Source of the DNA: Ignelater luminosus
Taxonomy: Eukaryota > Arthropoda > Insecta > Coleoptera > Elateridae
Assembly (NCBI GenBank): GCA_011009095.1
Contig: VTPC01090930.1
Span: forward strand, 62,001-126,000
Length of the DNA: 64,000 nt
Direction: 5' to 3'
Program-made: the position numbers and the translations under genes
Notes under the pieces: model-generated
Seen by the model: the letters and a program-made list of their open reading frames with translations, nothing else
Told to the model about the DNA's origin: nothing
The model's database searches: none
Shown here: piece after piece, positions 59,393 through 64,000 of the stretch
How the letters are laid out: every line of letters starts with the position of its first letter
How positions within the stretch are numbered: position 1 is the stretch's first letter

Positions 59393-62300
59393 AAGTGGAC
59401 AAAATTCGTTTTGAAATTGAACTTCTCACTTATTTTCAAAGTTCTGACCAAGGTTTACATTCATGAACAAAAAGAATGTTGCGTTGCGTTGCTTACTATA
59501 ACAACTGTCTAATCTATGATAATAACCTTTCGAGTTTAACTACAAATAATTGAACGTTAATTTTTCGCCCCAGTAGAGTATCTCTTTCAATTAAATTTTG
59601 ACGGACACTTTTAAAGTATACGCAGTAAACACATATAAAAAACAAGTAATAGATTGACGCTACTTGCAGTCACAAAAAAAATAAATGTGTTGCTATTCAT
59701 AACTGCGCGCTCCTGATTTCAGCAAATTTATTGTCTAAAGGTATAGGCCTCCATTACTGTTTTCCATGGTTATTTGTTGTGTGCTTCATCACACTGGCCC
59801 AACTTTTAGTCTAACTCTACCTTCACTGAATCGTATACCTTTCCAATTTCATTGTAAGAAACTCTTTTAGTCTTGTTTGATACTTTCTCTTTAAAAAGAT
59901 CTTTGCTACGCAATCATCATTCTGCTCGCTTATTGTGGTAACCGCAAAAAGGCAAGAAGGCTCATATTCACGTGAAGTTCAGAAGAATTACTTATCAGTA
60001 AAAATCCTTCGACAGATTCTTAAAATATTCAAAAATAGCACCTGCAAAAGCTTCTTCTGCAACGTTACCGTTTCTAGGTTCATTTTGGTCAAAGTATCTG
60101 GCTAGCACTACTCTAAAACTAGATTAAAGACAATGAAAGAACCAGCATCCCGTCTAAGTAGTGTAGAACTACTAATTATGTTTTACTGGATTACTAATTA
60201 ACTAACTTTAAAATAATTTTTTCTGATAAATATTAATTTCTTTTTTATAGAATTTTACTTTGGGGAAACGAATAAGTAATATAAATTTTGGCCCTGACAG
60301 ATCTGTTAGGGCGTGGTTATTACTGATTAGTATATTCGGCCTCCAATGTTAGTGTCCAGCATCTTCATTCTGAAATTTTCCCTAAATGTTTTGATAATTC
60401 TTTTGCAATATCCTAGTTGGAGGTCATTAATCCCAGTTATTGTTTATTTTGATTTAATTTAAAAGTTTGTATTGAACTCAAGTCTCTAAAAAAGGAGATA
60501 ATTATTACACTGCTATTCTGGTCTAGTTCAATGTTTTCAAATTCTTTTTATCTGGAGTTGATCTGGATACAGAAGCGACTTGCTATTTACTACATTCTTC
60601 TTCACGAGTAATTGCTGATGCTATCTGATATTGTTTTCAATATTTTAGACTTTGGTTAAATTGAAAGTATATATTGATTTTAGCTTTCATCTATCTTGGC
60701 TGTATGTGTTTTGTGCCCCTGAAGCAATGTGATGCGAATTATTGAATTAAATTGCCATTGCCAAAGTTTCAAATAAGCGTTCTAGTTTATTTAAGCCTAA
60801 GATCCATTCTTAACTCATGCCCAGAAACTGCTGACTTAGGGTTAGCTGATAAGGTAAACATTCTTTCTTTAACATTTGTAGACTCAATCAGATTTATTAA
60901 AATACAGTCGTGAAATACGTTATAGAACTACAACATTGAACTTGTTTTTGTTTTATAGTTTTCTAGATCTTCCTGATGAGGTTGGCATACTTATACTTAA
61001 GGCAAATGTGAAAAATAATTTTAAAAAATAATTTAAAGTAATATGTAGTATTACTAGCGATGTATAATTGATATAAAAGAAGTCATCTTAGGTACGACAC
61101 CCTGTATAAAAGAATATTTAAATCGTCTTTACTAATTTTTATTTATATTTTTTTACTTGTTTGGGGTGTAGTATTTTAATATTCTTATTCGTAAACACAC
61201 TTTTTTAATAATAATATTCTTTTCATTGCATTATTTTATAAAAGAGAGAACATTATCTCAGAATAAACATAATGGTAATATTAAACTCGAAGATGGTTTT
61301 AAAACCTTATGATGCCCTTACCATGAACTAAATAATTGCTGCAATTAAACAGGAGTAAAATATCAAAAACGTCCTAAAGCAAATATACCATAACCATAAA
61401 CATCGTCGTATGTAAATCCTCGAAAGCGGTATAACCATCATAAAATTCCTGATGAAAGCTTTTTATTGTATTTGAACGTTTATTATTGTACCTCTCCGTC
61501 AACAAAATGAAGTAAAATGAGTTCCATTATCAAAAAAAAAGAGGAAAAAATATTATCAGTTATTAAGAACGAGCAAAACATTCGAAAGTTCTGAAAATAA
61601 AATAATGTGACGTAGTATCATTCGTGTTTGGATTATCCCTCATTAGGATTTATTGTAAACAAAATTTGTATTTGCGATGCTGTTCCATCTAATTGTTCTT
61701 ATAAAGAAATCAAGTGTTTCTGTGAATCTAGTTCGTCAACCTCATTAGATGTATCACTTTTTGTTAGTTTAACAAACACTTCATAAGGAACTTGAGAAAC
61801 TTTTACGAAAATGGGCAGTTTATGTTTTTACAATTTCGAAATTTCGTTTCCTTCAACTACTTTATTGGGCGTTTTACATTGGTTTTAAAACCACTGCAAT
61901 AAATATTATAAATGCAATACTGTAACGTTGTATTTGTTATTCGGACTAATCAGTTTAATCAATGTAAACTTCTCGATGTAGAAAATATCGTTTAGAATCC
62001 TAAAAACTCTAGAGTTTGATTAATTCAGTTTTCTTCTGATTTTTATTGATAATTTAGCATCGTCATATGCCAAATATGCAGATTGCAAATTTTATCATTC
62101 TTCCAGACCGTCCCATAAAAATTCATTTTCCTGAATTCTTCTGTACCATGTTCACAGTGTAGCTTCCTGCTATAATTTTGAGATCTATCTCATTCAGTTG
62201 CGGTAAACAGGTTTTTATTAGTAGTTGCTTTTTTAAGTCTTCCTAAAACTGTATTGATTGATTCGGGTAACCAGCTAGTTTTTGCAGACAAAAAGAAAAT

Positions 62301-63656
62301 GGGAACGTGCAACTGAGAAGTTGATCTCGAAAATAATATGAAAAACTCATTGTAGAGCCTTTCTTTTAGTTAGCTTCTTCTAAAAGCTAAATGCAAGGTA
62401 AAGCCTTACAAATTTTCATTCGTACCTCTTTTAAAGAGGTTAATGAAGGATCAAAGCTGCATTTAAGAAATAGGTGTCATTTCCTAACAATGTTGATAGA
62501 TGGACTATGACAGGTTCGACATATGACTGACAAAGAAAAAAAACGGTCCTATCTAAAAACAATTTGACCAACTTAAAAAAAAGGTACATTACACACCAGA
62601 AAATAACCCATGAGCTCTGAAAGAAACTATCAAGATGAAGAGATAAATACATAACTTGATGCAAATAAGTACTCTTGATCTGTGGACAGTTCAGAACGGA
62701 ATTCCCTAAGAAATCTTGAGGCCTATCTTCTTTACGTAAAGACAATCAGTATAAACAAATGTAGTCAAAGACATTAACTTGAAAGAAAATAGCAAATGTC
62801 GTGTAAAGGGGCTGCCAGACAAACTATAAAGACAACAAAACAAAACTTGATGCTCAATAAATCAAAACGTTTCTTAGAAATGAGCAAACAAAACCTATCG
62901 TGTATGGACCGACACTATAAAGCTATGATATCCTTAAAAGGATAGTTAGAAAGAGAAGAAAATAGTAAAGGTGGAAGTAGAGAAAACCGACAATAGCGCT
63001 ACTTCTCAAAATTCATTACTACAGTGGACGCGACTACTTGGTTTTGGTCTTCGATTTTCTTGCGATGGTACCAGCTAGCAGCAAGAGTGATCTAAAACTT
63101 TTCTTCAATTTGGATGCTTTAAGAATTCATAAAGCTCGTCCATCTGGAATATCACGCTTAAGTCAGTACATTTCCTCCGAAAGGAACAAACGTTCATATC
63201 AAGCATTTTTCTGTAGACGTCCCACCTACAAAAAGAAGTTTTTTTAAAGTATTGAAAAAAGAAAGTCCTTGTAATTAAAAGCAGTTCATGAATATGTGGG
63301 TAAAAACCTTACAACGGGCTTTTTTGTTAAATTTAACAATAAAAAAAAAAGTTAAGCAAAAACCAATTTCAAGTATGCTGAAGAGATATATGACATTTTT
63401 GGGCATATTTCCAAATTTGCCACGAATAATATTAAATTTTTCCAAAAATAGAGCAATTTTAATTAGAAATAGTAAGACGTCATTTCGGTAACGTCACATC
63501 ATTTTGGTTATACAGTTCTTTCTGCCCACAGATCAACAACAATGAGTTTGTTAATATTTAAAACAAAATACTTTTATTCTGGAAAGAAAACAATAACAAA
63601 AAATGAAAGAATTATAACAGTTAGTAGTAAGATTCACAATAGTAAGTAGGTATATA
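59393..63656. other. 4.3 kb without a recognised gene
   Basis: Frames at 62440-62745 (minus), 63038-63247 and 63288-63491 (plus) have no recognised domain. A GACACCCTGTATA at 61096-61108 resembles the end of an IS630-type element, but no inverted partner was found. Confidence 0.45.
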
Positions 63657-63998
63657 CTAGTTACTTTCTTCATCACTTCTTTTTTTTCTGGCAACTTTTG
63701 CAAACGAATTCAAGTTCAGATCTAGTTCTGCTGCTAATGGTCTTCCAAATAATGGCCGCTTTTTATTTCTCTAGACACGTTCAACCCTTTTGAAAGAGTC
63801 AGATGTTTTAGAATGTTTAGCTTTTAGCCTGTAGAATGTTTTTTGTACTTTTGTACTTTATTTTTTAGTTCTAAATTTCCAGCTTCTACTTTACGCAATC
63901 TTCAGTAAGCCATTGATCTGTAATGTTTCACTCTTTTTCTTGCAGAGCGCTTTTTAGATGAACTTGGTATTGGTACCATTGATCCGAGTATATCTGGT
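63657..63998 (-). pseudogene. Small basic coiled-coil protein remnant, possibly partial at window edge
   Basis: The first methionine is at 63979, but the frame is open to the window end, so the gene may begin outside. A basic block KKRSARKRVKHYRSMAY is followed, after a TGA, by KVEAGNLELKNKVQKYKK, a heptad-like coiled coil. After a frameshift come FYRLKAKHSKTSDSFKRVE, a TAG, PLFGRPLAAELDLNL and VARKKRSDEESN, ending at a TAG at 63657-63659. The basic-plus-coiled-coil layout recalls the N-terminal parts of repeat-encoded arthropod proteins, but I cannot name the family. Two stops and a frameshift mark it as inactive. Confidence 0.5.
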
Positions 63999-64000
63999 CC

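Noticed and set aside
61096-61108. GACACCCTGTATA, resembling an IS630-type element end
   Set aside because: No inverted partner within a plausible distance and no transposase nearby.
63579-63664. Possible 86-base intron on the minus strand (GTAAC ... TTTCTTTCCAG)
   Set aside because: The upstream frame reaches a natural-looking stop (TAG at 63657-63659), and the sequence after the putative acceptor hits a stop within a few codons.

Overview
The window looks like AT-rich, non-coding eukaryotic DNA, most likely from an insect. There are no tightly packed ORFs, operons or Shine-Dalgarno sites. Open frames are short and scattered, and almost everything recognisable is decayed transposon sequence of kinds common in arthropod genomes: hAT, several Tc1/mariner-superfamily lineages, pogo, non-LTR retrotransposons and an arthropod repeat protein family that may be DUF7869. 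A leaf-beetle-type genome would fit, but I cannot fix the species. I found no convincing host gene, tRNA, rRNA, CRISPR array or virus.

Layout. 1-2.2 kb: nothing recognised. 2.2-4.0 kb: frameshifted hAT transposase on the minus strand, followed by a 65-bp hairpin with CAGTGGCG ends. 4.65-6.53 kb: two inverted copies of a ~160-bp repeat. 6.6-9.4 kb: two non-LTR reverse transcriptase fragments on the minus strand, the larger with a YADD motif. 12.3-13.3 kb: pogo/Tigger-like transposase on the plus strand, then an insect repeat motif (CGACCGGTTTCG...CATCATCTTCAGG). 13.8-24.5 kb: nothing identifiable. 24.5-25.6 kb: diverged tandem repeat of about 0.5 kb. 35.0-37.1 kb: a 2.09-kb IS630/Tc1-like element with ~48-bp terminal inverted repeats (TIRs) and TA flanks. 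43.8-49.7 kb: a ~2.1-kb segment present twice in direct orientation, with a 100-N assembly gap between the copies and 1.41 kb present only in the second. 50.1-50.9 kb: an internally deleted mariner with long TIRs. 56.3-57.9 kb: a degenerate protein of the possible DUF7869 family. 58.18-59.39 kb: a 1.2-kb Tc1/mariner-superfamily element with both TIRs and TA duplications. The right edge (63.66-64.0 kb, minus strand) holds a small basic coiled-coil protein remnant.

Every transposase carries stops, frameshifts or lost catalytic residues, so none should be autonomous. The most informative observations are the two elements whose exact ends can be read, the deleted mariner, and the duplication around the gap, which could be a real tandem duplication or unmerged haplotypes. 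I did not find an undescribed functional system. The nearest to unexplained structure is the duplicated block with its ~130-bp internal repeat and a 93-codon lysine-rich frame that is broken differently in each copy.
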